A DNA stretch of 54,157 nucleotides from Amphimedon queenslandica (GCF_000090795.2 NW_003546367.1:134149-188305); one strand, 5' to 3'. Positions 22,158 to 33,255 are shown, counted from the first letter of the stretch. The notes: generated by a model from the sequence alone, not told the origin. A program made the numbers and translations.

Positions 22158-22394
22158 CTACATTTTGATGTTAGATCTCTTTTGATGTAATTTATACTTC
22201 GGGATGGATACATTTTGGACTGAAAAATCAAACAATATATTGTTATGACTGCATGTTGTATAATTACAATTACCAATTATTGCCTCTCTTTTGAGAGGAT
22301 GTTCCTTTTTTGTGGAGCAGCTTGCCAACCTGTTATTAGTGTAAAATATATTAAGAGATCTCGTTAATCGAGATGCCATCTTCGATCTCACCAA
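22158..22394 (-). other. Candidate ORF or first exon with AAGATGGC start context
   Basis: Open minus-strand frame of 78 codons. The internal Met in context AAGATGGC (YY1-like start context common in animal genes) gives MASRLTRSLNIFYTNNR, basic and hydrophobic like a mitochondrial presequence, ending at a possible donor AACAG/GTTGGC. No family recognised. Confidence 0.25.
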
Positions 22395-22889
22395 AGCCTT
22401 TTCAGTTCGTTCTCCTTGATGTACATTCCACTGCCTTTAACAAGCTCTACTTTCAATAAATCACAAATAGTTATATAAATAATTTGATACAAAACTAATA
22501 CCTATAGGCCAACTGGGAATGCCTCTTGCTCCATTCACATATCAGTAGGATTGAGTTTATGTTGAATTGAGCTACTTGTTCCAGCAGTTTGTGTTGATTT
22601 CTTGTGTACATTAGCATCAACAGCATATATTGCAGCAGGAGGTAATTCTTTCAGATCCTACAGTAGTGCTACAATTGGAGCAGGAAGTGCAGGAGGGCTG
22701 CCTATTTCCATACTTGGTTTGGTATCTGTATTGATTTAAAAAGATGCATGCATGCATGAGCTATACATTTTTTCTCACCTTCATCATCACACTATGCATG
22801 TCATCTACTGCAAATGCAATTCTTCTTATTCTTTGTAAGTGATAATCCACTTGGTTTCTGCAAGATGTCTCACTAAAAATTAATTAAAT

Positions 22890-25800
22890 ACATATATACA
22901 TAATAGATTCATGCACTACATATGCTATACCATCCCCAAAAACATCAGTCGATAGTGAGAGGCCCTGACATTCATGTACCATAATAGCATACGGGGAAAC
23001 TGTTTTCTGTGTATAAAGAAATTTTTAGAGAGCATTAATCTAGACCTAACCCTTTCTATGTCACAAGGTACAGCAATATAATCAAATTTAATTTATATAC
23101 AATTACGTGTGGTATAAATGCCAATTACTAAACCATTGGCACAATTAAGTAATCCTACAGTCACATCAATATTACGTCTGAGCATTGCTCTACTGCCTAA
23201 TGCTAAACACAACACAGTTTCTAAACCAGCTGTTTTACTTGGTAAATCATTTAGTTTTTCTAATGTTCTTCTTGTTAAAATGTGGCTGTGATGCCACTTC
23301 CTTTAACATCAACACATGCTACTTCTGCTTCGCCAAGATTTAGAATTTGTAACATCAAATGATTAATTTTTAGCAGGCATCTACCTTAGAAAATAGGCAA
23401 ATTGAAGTTGTCCCTTCACTTTCCAATTCCATATATTTCACTTTTATTGAAACATTTAATACACAACTTTTGAGTGTATCAATAGTTTTATCAGTCAGAC
23501 AGCCATGCGTAAAAAAATCAAACATTTTCAAAAAAGTTTTATCTTTTTGTTGCTCATTGATTTCAGTTCATCATATTCTACTGTTTCTTTCTATATGCTA
23601 ACTGCAATTGCTCCTCTAAGTCTAGTTCTTACAAGTTTGTTACTAATTTCATTTAATACTGGTTTACCATTAACGGTGGCAATAGTAAGAGGTCACTTGC
23701 AAATAAAATATTTTTGAACTCAAACCATTCATCAGTTCCGAATATATCTTCTAAGCTCAAGTGTAAGTATGCTAGATTTTTGGATTGAATACAATACATA
23801 CCTCGTCTATTGTTATAATTTTTAAATTTTTAAGTGTCATTTTTATCCTTTTTTAAACATCTTTATTCAAAGCCCAAACTCTAGATGTTTCTCCCTCATG
23901 CTCTATTGGTAGCTAAAATAATGTATGTATTGTTAGTCTGCCTGAATTAAATGCAGATATACATGTTGGTGCTACTACAACACACAATATCACACTTTCT
24001 GGATGTCATATGTTATACATTAGGCATTTTATTGCTTTTATTGACCAGTACTTCCTACACCACTAAAAACATTCTTTGTGGTTTGATATTATCCAATCTA
24101 AGCAGTCTTGAAGACTTATTCTGAAGTCTTCATGTTATTTGTGACTTATAAGATGACTCTTAATTTAAAAAATTCTAATTTTTTTTCACTGCATGAAGCA
24201 TTGCCTCTCATAGCTCTAATGTTAAATAGGTACATTGACATGCATGTCAGCTATGTCAGCTACTGCTTCCATTGTTTTACTCAGTGATTCAGGCTTGACA
24301 TCTTCCTTGTAATCAGGTCAGTAAAACCAGTGGATCTACTTTTTTGTCCAATTACGTTCTTTTATCAATTTCTGTAGTTTGCTGAAATGATTCTTCATGC
24401 CATATATAGATACTTCTGTCACGCCTAAATGCTTCTACTGTTTCTTCTTTCATTATGAGTGTGCTCTCATGTCTTAAAGGCACAAAAAATATTATGAAAA
24501 TAATAAAAAGCGTCTTGTTTTACTTGTTTTATAGAATAAAATTTCCTATGGTTTGGAAGGACTGGCTTTGTTTGAGGTTTGTATTTAGTGTCTACATTTT
24601 TTCCTATTTTATCAAATTTCTAATTAGCAACAAATTTGTAGAAATACATCTTCCATGTTATTTGGCATTGTTGGATAAAAGTCTTCAATTTTGCCAGAAT
24701 TAAAAATTTCTTTTGAAGATCGATCCATTGTAGTAAAATATAAATATTTTTTTCTGCTCCTTTTACAAGGCTAGTACACATTCATGTACTGGACACGTTA
24801 ATATACTGTATTTTTCCTGATTTCATGCATAGACTTTCACCAAGACAAAATTGCTAGCTTCATATAGTCCTACTTCTTTGGCTCAAAGTAATTATGGTCT
24901 GATTTTCCAAAACCTGCTGTATATGTTATCACAGCTACTGACTTCATCCCTATAGTCCTGTACATGACTCTTTCCTGCTTTAGTGACATATCCAGTTAAA
25001 TACTCAGTTCAGAAAAGACTCCTCTGTGTTATGTGTTGCAACTTCTTTTTTGTACGCCACAATTTCAACAGTAAGGGATTGTAATCTTTGATTTAACTTT
25101 TTGTCATCTTATTTGTGTTTATTGCATGATTTCAAGCATTTTTCAACATCATTAATGCAAATATTATCTGCCACTGGTCTACAAAAATTAAATTAGAACC
25201 TTAATTAATTGATCTTGCTGACTTTAATACTTTGCTTGCAGTATGTGCTGCACTTGTACATTTGGTATTTTGTTAACAAAAACTTTAAATCAGGCACATG
25301 TAACTATCAGGTGTATGATAAATAATATTTGTATGATAACACAGACTTCTTCAGGGCAATCAATACTGACAACAGGAGTGCTTTCAATTCATCGGAGGAG
25401 AGGCACTCCACACAGTTGTTATTCTCTTTCAACATAATATTGCTCTACTTTGCCTAAAACATCTGTCAGGAGAATAACTATATTAAGGAATTCCTTGAAT
25501 TTGTATGAAAATTGTCACAATACCAAAACTGGGTCCTCAGTACATTATCTGGAAATACTATATGATTGTGGTACATCGTTTACTTTTCCTAAATACTGTA
25601 ATATATCAGCTGAATTGTATTCAGCACAATTTAATGGTAGGAAAAGTGTTGGTGAGCCTTAGTCAGGAATCATTGCTTTGACCAGATCTTTCATATGGAA
25701 CCAATATTGATTTGTGCCTCGTATTGGAGCCAACATAGTTCTTGATTTGCCCTCAAGTTCGTTATGTCAAACGCTAATTTTTTATAACAATATTGTTTCA

Positions 25801-26290
25801 GCAACAGTTTCACTAATATTGCTTCTTGTTGTTTTTTAATACATTATATATGCCAGTTTTTAAGGCCATGTTATTTTTTAATCCGTAATTGTGCAAACAA
25901 TGTAAATGATTTGTACGAAATCACGAATCTTTGTTTAAAAGTCTAGATTTTATGAATTCGCTAAGTAATAAAGTCTGTGCTGGATAGCATTGTCTGGGAT
26001 GATGCTCTCCATATTGCCCAGTTGGAAGTAAAGTAGAAAAGAATAACAAATCAAAATGCTCATTCCTGATGTGTATTGGTGCTTCTTTTACATCCATAAT
26101 TGTATATTCAGTATTATCAGAACCTGTTGCAACTTTTTTGTCACGATTTCTAATCGCATATGTTCAACGGCCTTTTAAGTCTGGGATCATTTGCTTATTC
26201 AAGCTTCTTACAAGTAGTATTCCTGACTACTTGTTTAACAGTTTTAGATGTTTCATTAATTGAATCATCATCTATGTTTGTGTAAGACAA
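22890..26290 (-). pseudogene. Degraded Helitron Rep-helicase (minus)
   Basis: One long decayed Rep-Hel gene. From 5' to 3' (descending coordinates): YAIRNRDKKVATGSDNTEYT and PTGQYGEHHPRQ (about 26,165-26,000), FIKSRLLNKDS, GTNQYWFHMKDLVKAMIPD, then SPTLFLPLNCAEYNSADILQ and YLGKVNDVPQSYNI (25,660-25,550), a Rep core whose HUH block is destroyed (CGVPLLRWIE), DFYPTMPNNMEDVFL and KPVLPNHRKF (about 24,700-24,560), LPIEHEGETSRVWAL (about 23,910), LKIITIDEV (Walker B, about 23,820), NGKPVLNEISNKLVRTRLRG (about 23,670), CLTDKTIDTLKSCVLNVSIK (about 23,480), LALGSRAMLRRNIDVTVGLL (about 23,190) and the late motif MVHECQGLSLS (about 22,975). The order is that of intact Helitrons; stops are everywhere. 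It is a different, better covered lineage than the copy at 10.2-12.2 kb. Confidence 0.8.
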
Positions 26291-26413
26291 TTTATTACAT
26301 AGTCTGTAGCTTATATGTTGGATTCAGGTGGATTATTCAAGATGGCGTCCAAATATACATTTTTCAAATGCCTATAACTTATTTATCTTACATTTTACAG
26401 CCTCATAAAAGGC

Positions 26414-26722
26414 CTAGATGAGCTTTCCATGAATAAGCGATTCTTCTAGTACCTTTAAAGTGGCCTGTACTGTAGCGAGAGCATTTCTAGAGAACAGGCC
26501 CAAATTCAAATTTCTGCAATAATTCCTCAGAATTTTTCTTCTTTCATCTTCTATTGACACGGAATTGTTGTAAACCAGAAAACCGCTGGAGTTGGCTTTT
26601 ACATCATTCCTTTGTGCTTGGGTCAAGGACTGGACCAGTGGTTTCAAAAAGATGCAAGGAGAGAACAAAATGTAAGACAAAATCCAGCTGCAGACACCAC
26701 GTGGGTTTGTTGTTTGATGCAA
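26414..26722 (-). other. Unrecognised minus-strand ORF (102 codons)
   Basis: Open frame with VYNNSVSIEDERRKILRNYC and NALATVQATLKVLEES, which could form amphipathic helices. It lies just upstream of the Helitron relic on the same strand, between it and the foldback at 26.8 kb. No family resemblance and no clear start or splice context, so it may be chance. Confidence 0.25.
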
Positions 26723-26798
26723 TTTTAATTATGCGCACGTGATCAGCATGAATATAATTAACCTCACCACACAATCATAACAGAATGTAATTTATTAT

Positions 26799-27140
26799 TT
26801 TAAGAAAAAGAATGAAAACAATTACATAAAAAACATTAAAATGGAAAAGTAGTAAGATTAAATTGGAAACAAGTAAAGAATCAAGAAGGTACTTGCAAAC
26901 TGGTGATGTAAGAAATCCTACACTACTCCATCAAAGACATGGCTTCATGTACAGTTAATTCAGTATCATGAGTGGATCATTAGAATGTTTTTAGGTACTA
27001 CTCTTTATGCAGTGGAGTAGGATTTCTTACATCACCAGTTTGCAAGCACCCTCTTGTTTCCTTTCTCTTTTCAAATTTAATCCTACTCTTTTCTCTTTTT
27101 AATGTTTCTTATTTACTTGTTTCTTTTAATTTTCTTAATG
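26799..27140. repeat. Foldback repeat (about 130-bp arms)
   Basis: Arms about 26,799-26,930 and 27,011-27,140 pair in inverted orientation. The inner part (ACTGGTGATGTAAGAAATCC with GTGGAGTAGGATTTCTTACA) is nearly perfect, while the outer AT-rich part is weaker. The loop is about 80 bases. Probably a foldback MITE. Confidence 0.8.
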
Positions 27141-28039
27141 CTGCTTTTACTTTATTTACATCAACTATGCTATGCCCGACATTATTTGATTTGGTAGGCT
27201 GTCATTAATAATAATATAAAGTTCTGGATTATGCAAAATTTTGATTAAAATTTATACCAACCTCATTTTAAATTTCCATTGTTATTTTTATGGAAGAGGT
27301 AAATAAAACATTGCACCTTTAAGAGCCTTCAAGGAATTGTAGGTAGACACTTTTAAGGTGTGTTTTCCAAGTCTAACAATTGTCAGAAAACATTTTGCCC
27401 TCTGTATTAACAAGCAACTTAAAGGATCCAAAGTTTCCAATTTGTGTAGTGGCTCACTTTAACCCATTGAGCACCCAATGTGCTGGAATTTCCTTTTTTC
27501 TAATAATTAGTTGAAAAATGATTACCAATTCACATAACTTTATTTAATGCTGTAGGATCATTCTCTGTAATGTAATGTAATAGAATATTCTAAACATTGA
27601 AATTTTAGCTTCAGTGACATATTGTTTTCTTAAAAGCCTGTCAAGCTACAAGCTCTATGAGTCTGATAAGACAAAGCTTTCTTACAGGCATGAATAGCAA
27701 CTGAATACTTAAAATAAAGTACAGTATCTAAGCTGGTACTCTAAATGGGTCATCTTCTTTACTATTATTAATAATGTAATGCACATTATCAAATTCAGTC
27801 TCATCTGCTTCACAGATTTTTAATTTTAGCAATTGTGCTGTGTCGCAATCAGCAAGAGCAGAAAGAATAATGTGTATTTTCTTGTGTATTTTCTAGCAAC
27901 ATAAAAGTGTTTTAAATGGTGTCTCAACAAAGGATAAGAAACAGATGCGTTGTGTAAAATTGAACATGCTTTTAAAGTCAGTGTCATTACCACTACACAG
28001 AAAAGGATGGCCTAACATTTCAGAAACAATTTTTGAATA
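27141..28039. other. Mostly unassigned; coding-like minus scrap near 27.7-28.0 kb
   Basis: No gene called. On the minus strand about 28,010-27,730, pieces such as EMLGHPFLCSGNDTDFKSMF and LADCDTAQLLKLKICEADE read as protein across frames, so an old gene remnant may lie here, family unknown. Confidence 0.3.
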
Positions 28040-28230
28040 CCGTATTGTAGAAAGTTTTTGTAGACAAAATTTTTGCGTATTTCCAGTTTTTTGAAAATCC
28101 ACAAAAATATTATTGATTCAATATGGTTCAAGATGGCCAAAAGTAGAAAACCACAAAAATTAAAGCCACAAAATTAATTTTTGAATGGATCCCCAAGACT
28201 TTTCGGCTACGAAATTTTTTTACAATACGG
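28040..28230. mobile_element. 191-bp MITE with CCGTATTGTA termini (TA target)
   Basis: Bounded by TA (28,038-28,039 and 28,231-28,232). Ends share CCGTATTGTA plus a further imperfect stretch. No coding capacity. Confidence 0.8.
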
Positions 28231-28327
28231 TATTTTAAATATCATTCAATATTATTTTAATCTTTCTTAATCACGGTTACATTTGGATGAACAGAAACAT
28301 CATGTTTACATGCATCTAAATTTATCC

Positions 28328-28636
28328 TCAATTTTTAATGTGTAAGTCAAAAAGATGTCTTACTTCAATATTAGAACAACATGTAACATCACTCTCTAAT
28401 AAAGGCTTGCACCTGTTTGTACAGTGCCATTTAAAGGTAGGCTTTTTCTTATTAGTATAAATTCTATTTCTATCAATATTATCATCAGAGTAATTATCAT
28501 CATTACATTCATTTTTTCCATCAATGCATGACACATCAACAATCCCTGCTACATAACACGTGCCATTTGTATCAACAGGGATTGCAATTGGACTATCAAC
28601 TTGGCTGTCAGAATTACACATGTCATTAGCATACAA
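28328..28636 (-). other. Cys-rich ORF, possible P2X7-type zinc cluster
   Basis: 102-codon minus frame, acidic and Asn-rich at the N-terminus (NECNDDNYSDDNIDRNR), then FKWHCTNRCKPLLESDVTCC. The spacing W-C-x3-C-KPL-x-E...CC loosely resembles the Cys-rich cytoplasmic domain of P2X7-like proteins, which occurs in many multicopy invertebrate genes. The similarity is short and could be coincidence. The MITE at 28,040-28,230 lies just downstream. Confidence 0.3.
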
Positions 28637-28879
28637 ATATGCTGATTAATAAAAACAAGGCTCACTATTCTTTGTGTGACATTGCTCACCAAAATCATTA
28701 TACCTATTTAACTTCAACTTCCTAATGCTATTTCATGCCCATATCAAAGTAAGAACTACTTGATCTTCAGACAAAATGTTTGACAGACATGATCAATTTA
28801 TTCTAAACAGCAATATCAATAGTCATCGACAACGTGACTAAGAAATGGTGGCAATTTCAGCTGCATTAGAAGGTCTTGT

Positions 28880-29445
28880 TCATGATGCTGACTGATTGCA
28901 GTAACAAACTCACAGTTGCTGCACAGACCTTGGTAGCTTGTTGGAATCTTACATCCTTGTTCCTGGACATGTTTATGCAGTTTCTTGGCTTTCAAAACTG
29001 CAATACATTTACGAGTTAAAAATAGACATTTTTTATTAGCAAAGTCGCTTCCTTCCAGATACAGAGCACATGGTCATAAACTGGTCTTGCTTCAACAGCC
29101 ATTAAAGGCTTTAGTGTTCCTGTGATCCACTTATAGTCTGTGTCAATTAAGATTATTTTCTCCAGCCTTTAGCAGGACGTGACTTTCCTCTAATGTAGTA
29201 ACTTGTTTTATAGGCCTTTTTACACACAGAACATGTGACAGTATCCTTTTCTTCATCATATTGTGCCCAGTCAAACTTCATCTGCCATCTGGACAAGAGT
29301 TTTCAAGTAGAATTACTAGATACAAGACAACTTTGTTCCATCTCTTCTTCTTCGTCTTGCTTTTTTTCTTTCTCACTAGAACTTATTCCTTGTGAAATAA
29401 TAACAGCTGATCACTCTCACATCTATGTTTCTTTCTTGATGCCAT
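28880..29445 (-). pseudogene. Zinc-finger-like gene relic (minus), unidentified
   Basis: An ATG at 29,445 opens MASRKKHRCESDQLLLFHKE and is soon stopped. A second frame gives KQDEEEEMEQSCLVSSNST and then WQMKFDWAQYDEEKDTVTCS followed by VCKKAYKTSYY, a CxxC zinc-knuckle context similar to the short W-x-x-Y-D...CxxC fingers found at the start of hAT-related and TTF-type proteins. Further pieces (CIAVLKAKKLHKHVQEQGC) follow to about 28,950. Two or more frameshifts. Family assignment open. Confidence 0.4.
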
Positions 29446-29759
29446 GATACTGTACATTGTATGCACGTGTGACTTTTTTTGAAATGAATTAATAAGTTAA
29501 TTACATTATTATATTATTCTATTTAAAACACAGCAGCAGAATGAACACTTGCATGGAGTAAAGACAGATAAGGTATTGACACTTAAGCTTGCTTTACATT
29601 AGTCAGAAGTAACATTAAGTGTGCCATAGGCGTGCCATACAAGCTTCACAATGGCATGCTTACACCTTATGATTAGAGAAACTAGCAGATAAAGGACGTA
29701 GTATTCTTGCATATGCCAAGAATTACTTTCATTAGGTATGTTGTATATGGAATTTGTTA
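29446..29759. other. Spacer, nothing recognised
   Basis: AT-rich, no gene or repeat recognised. Confidence 0.4.
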
Positions 29760-30300
29760 ACTGTATTTAGGAGGAAGATGGTTTACAAATTTTAAGGTTC
29801 TTCTTGCTGTTCTTAAGGCCAAACAGAAGACGAAATATGTTATTCAGGCAGGTGTTTTATTAAAATATCACTTCACATTCACGGAAAGTTTGAAGCAACA
29901 GCTTATTTGGTGAAGGACTATAAGTGCAGCAGGAAAAGTTGGCAGAAATATTTGTATGGATCTTCATCACAAACGTTTAAACAGAGAATTCAACGAAGCT
30001 GTTAGTCCTTTATCTTCTGATATTGGTGACCTGAGCATACAACAGATAGGCAAGTCATTACACAATCTGATGACAGTCAAGACGAACTGTGACAAAATTA
30101 ATGTTCAGGGATGACTCACTACTCATCATGCTAAAAAAACCAAGGATCTACATACAGCAAATCATAAGTGACCTCCACAAATTGAATACTTTTTTATCAG
30201 AAAATGGTGGAAAGCAGTCACAATTCCCTAAATTTAAGGGCAACACTCCATCCATATTATGAATAAGTGAACTAAAACTATGGCTCACTACTTAAGTCAG
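29760..30300 (+). pseudogene. DUF6589-like gene relic
   Basis: Plus-strand pieces match the C-terminal part of DUF6589-type proteins, a family found in high copy in invertebrate and fungal genomes: VLLAVLKAKQKTKYVIQAG (about 29,800), HFTFTESLKQQLIW, a stop, then KVGRNICMDLHHKRLNREFN, SDIGDLSIQQIGKSLHNLM and a final part with NGGKQSQFPKFKG (about 30,205-30,245). The N-DLH-EHLN block is the family's most conserved element and is recognisable here. Stops and shifts show decay. It runs convergent to the RecQ-like relic on the other strand. The protein function is not known. Confidence 0.55.
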
Positions 30301-30439
30301 GAAAATGATCTGATCATGATTAAAAAATAATTAGTTTTTTCTCTAAATTATTCACTTAGTTGTATTATTAGTCATCATTAGAATTATTTTAATTGTGAAC
30401 ATAAGAATTTAATTAGTTACTAGTACATGTATATTCGGT

Positions 30440-30950
30440 ACATTAATGGAATGCATAAATTATTATAGACAATACTAGAATTTACAATCATCACCATCAC
30501 AAGCAGATAAACATGTGCCACAACATCAATATCCAACTGGCTTATCTTTAGAACAATAATCAAAATCTTTGAAAAGCACTTCCCTACGACAATGTTTAAC
30601 ATTTTCACAGTATGATACAGTTTCTGCTTCCATAAATTGGAGTGATGCATCACTATTACAGTTACATAAACAAGCTGTAGTAGTTTTTCCATCCCCTTCA
30701 CCTCTTTCAGATTCTTCAATGTACATTTCAAGATCAGAGAGTGAACCCCATTGAATGATCTGTCACACATTGAGGCAGTCAATTCCCATTCCTAAAGCGA
30801 CTGTTGCCAACACTATTCTGAACCTACTGTTGGGACTAGTAAAATAATTTAGAATTGAGTTTATATTTGTTTCATGCTGTCAACATGTCGACAAATCGGA
30901 ATTGGTTGCTGTTGACACATCCCACAGGATCAGTTCTCTTCCTTGAGACT
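30440..30950 (-). pseudogene. RecQ-like helicase relic 2, C-terminal part
   Basis: Minus-strand end of a RecQ-family 3'-5' DNA helicase: NQFRFVDML, NINSILNYFTSPNSRFRIVL, motif V as ATVALGMGIDCLNV (about 30,810-30,770), QIIQWGSLSDLEMYIEESER (motif VI region, normally ETGRAGRDG) and the zinc-binding region YCENVKHCRREVLFKDFDYC followed by CCGTC. Motif order and the Cys spacing fit RecQ. The homology begins at 30,950, exactly at the edge of the pogo-like element 2, and resumes on its far side at 33,256, so the element is inserted in this gene. Stops (for example before QIIQWG) mark it as dead. Confidence 0.75.
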
Positions 30951-31111
30951 ACCGTATTCTGGGAAATATTAGTTGCTTAAAAGTAACAATCGTAATTATT
31001 TCATTGCCAAAAAAATTTCTTACATAGACTGGTGTGCGAAATTAAACCAAGTAGAAAATAAAAATTATAACAAATTTAATGAATTATATAAATTTATAAC
31101 CGGACAGCAGC

Positions 31112-31459
31112 ATGGCTACCGTTACATTTTCTTGCTGTTTTCAGATGCCTTTGTGTATCAGGGGACATCATGTCTACAAAAGTGCATGGAATGCTTCAAT
31201 AGGACATAAACTCCATTGTATAAGAGAACCTGGTAATAATATGGAGAGGTATGCTATTGCTGTTATGGAAGGAACTTCTATTGTTCGTCACCTTCCAAAA
31301 AAGATTTTTCATCTATGCTCCCTCTTTATAAAGAAAGAAGGTAAAATTACGTGTCAGGTGACATGTTCACGATGATTTTCTTCTGATTTTCCACAAGGTG
31401 GCTTAGAAATTCCCCAAGCAATCAGCTTTACTGGGAGTCCTGAAAATATTAGGAAGTGA
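31112..31459 (+). pseudogene. HIRAN-like accessory gene of pogo-like element 2
   Basis: ATG at 31,112 (MATVTFSCCFQMPL) followed by CIRGHHVYKSAWNASIGHKL, HCIREPGNNMERYAIAVMEG, TSIVRHLPKKIFHLCSLF and GKITCQVTCSR. The G-Y-x...G-L-x-C-x-REP-N...YAIAV...LP pattern is that of HIRAN domains (HLTF-type, binding 3' DNA ends). A TGA at 31,373-31,375 interrupts the frame, which continues in the same phase with FSSDFPQGGLEIPQAISFTG to a stop at 31,459. So only one lesion separates it from an open 115-codon frame. The equivalent gene of element 1 lies at 4,267-4,525. Its constant position facing the transposase suggests a role in transposition, which is inference. Confidence 0.7.
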
Positions 31460-31613
31460 AAGACCTTAGTTACTAGATCTAGATGGTCAAATGATCATGT
31501 TATTCATCGCTTTGTACAATTACTATCATCAAGAAACATTAAATAATTTCAATTTTAATTATTAATTTTATGTACTATAATTAAAACTGTCATGTATAAG
31601 TGGTCTAAAGTAG

Positions 31614-33108
31614 TTATGCATCTTCATCCTCAATTATTGTGGAATCATCATCTTTGTCTTCATCAGTGGAGTAGTAATCTTCAACATTTTCAATAATGAC
31701 ATCAGGAGGCTCATGTATATATCCATAAGCATCATTAAGGCAGCAGCTATTTCCAAATGATGAAATCCATTCACAATTAATGATGGGGTATCACTAATGT
31801 AATTAGCAGCTTCCACAAACCATAGAGCACCAATTTCCTTTAAATTAGCCAATGATAACTCATCTGCTTGTCATCTGAGTAATGGACATCATCAAACTGC
31901 TTCATATTTTCATTGCTATACCATTCTACAAATTTACGCCTCACATATGCCTTAAAAGGCTTATTAACACTTACATCCATTGGTTGGAGCCTGTCAGTTG
32001 TGTTCGCTGGTAAAAGGCATGCATGAACATTGCTTGCTTGGAGCAGCTCTATGGCATTGTCAGTTACTTGTCCTTTAGAATTATCCATGATTATCATCGC
32101 TGGTGCAGTATTGTCATCAATCAGGGTTCTGTTAGCACTCACTTCAGAAAGGAAAATTTCTGATACATATTCTATCATTGTCTGTTCTGTGGACCAATGT
32201 TTCGGATAATGTTTTATTTGCAGCCTTCGGGTTTGGATGGCACCTGCCAGTTTTCTCTTAGTATATCAACTGAACTGGTAGAAAAGCTCCTGTAAGTGTA
32301 CCACACAATAGTGCGGTTATCTGCCTTTTATCCCTAAACCAGCTATTTCACACGTTGTGCTCCTTTCCGTTTCAAGGTCCACGAAGTGCTTGGTACAATG
32401 TTAACTCCCCTTTGATCCCATGGGATATATATTCCATGACTACAATAGCTGTACCTTGTCAAGAAATGACTCTTAATCTGCTCAAAATCTAGCATGCTTT
32501 GTCTACTTTTAGCTGTGGTACCTTTACGCTTGACAAAATTCATTCGTGAAAGCAACGATTCTGCCCAAGTAGGACTAATTTGTATATGACCTCCAAATTC
32601 CATTAACTTCTCTTTAGTATACTTCATGACAATTGCAAGTGCAGCTGCCTCAGCAATCCGTGTGTTAATAATACCTCCTCCATCTCTTACTCTATTCAAG
32701 TATAATTGTACCAGTGAGTCTAACTTTTGCCAACGAGAAGTGGCCTACTACGTGGCTTTGTTGGAAGTAGCTGTAATGGCGCACTTCTTCTGGAACATAG
32801 TAATTTTGGTTCGTAGCTTTTACTGATTAACTGCACAGTACTTTTGCTTATAGGTTCCTTAAGTTTTCTACAAAATATTATGTGGCTGCTGTAGTATCAT
32901 GACTGCTCGCATATCTACCGATTTGAGTGCGTAGTTCTGAGCTGTAGTTAGTGTAGGGGCCTTGTCGCATCTTCGTACCACTCTCTTTCAAGGCTCTACT
33001 AACTTCAGTGTTGGCTGACAAGATAGCATCAGAAGATATTGACAAGGACAAACTTCCTCTTGAATCAGGCAATCCATTTGAAGGCTTGAAATACTGGTAT
33101 ATAGTCAA
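31614..33108 (-). pseudogene. Pogo/CENP-B-like DDE transposase (element 2)
   Basis: Start near 33,108 (MTIYQYFKPSNGLPDSRGSL), then a psq-like DNA-binding stretch GPYTNYSSELRTQIGRYAS, the CENP-B-type block (32,699-32,520: RIAEAAALAIVMKYTKEKL, MNFVKRKGTTAKS) and the catalytic core: D1 in WDQRGVNIVPSTSWT (about 32,410), D2 in AMIIMDNSKGQVTD (about 32,080) and D3 in TTDRLQPMDVSVNKP (about 31,990). All three Asp are kept. The C-terminal part ends in an acidic tail (DEDKDDDSTIIEDEDA) with the stop at 31,614-31,616. Frames change at several places and part of the core near 32,200-32,340 is poor, so it is inactive, but less decayed than element 1. Length and order fit Tigger/Jerky-type pogo transposases. 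Confidence 0.85.
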
Positions 33109-33255
33109 AATTTTTTAAAGCAGCCACGTGTTTTATTTCAATTATTAAGCTTACATACCACAATAATTTAAATAAATGGAAGTTATTCATATATTTTTGT
33201 ACAGGGCTGTATGTGCAAAAATTAAAAATGATTCAAAATTTCCCTGAATACAGCA

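Larger units (their letters stand above)
30952..33253. mobile_element. Pogo-like DNA transposon 2 (HIRAN plus transposase)
   Basis: About 2,302 bp between a TA at 30,950-30,951 and CA (decayed TA) at 33,254-33,255. The left end CCGTATTCTGGGAAATATT and the reverse complement of the right end (CTGTATTCAGGGAAATTTT) match at 16 of 19 positions, giving terminal inverted repeats. Two genes face each other: HIRAN-like (31,112-31,459, plus) and transposase (33,108-31,614, minus), with 154 bp between them. RecQ homology on both sides shows the insertion site. This is the best preserved of the three pogo-like copies in the window. Confidence 0.8.

Noticed and set aside
26338-26375. AAGATGGCGTCC start context on plus strand
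   Set aside because: The frame stops after 11 codons and no splice donor follows.
29235-29447. Plus-strand ORF with a Ser-rich start
   Set aside because: It is the complement of the minus-strand zinc-finger-like relic, which reads more sensibly.
30526-30726. Cys-rich frame first read as a P2X7-type zinc cluster
   Set aside because: The upstream sequence (ATVALGMGIDCLNV and QIIQWG) shows it is the zinc-binding end of a RecQ-like helicase.
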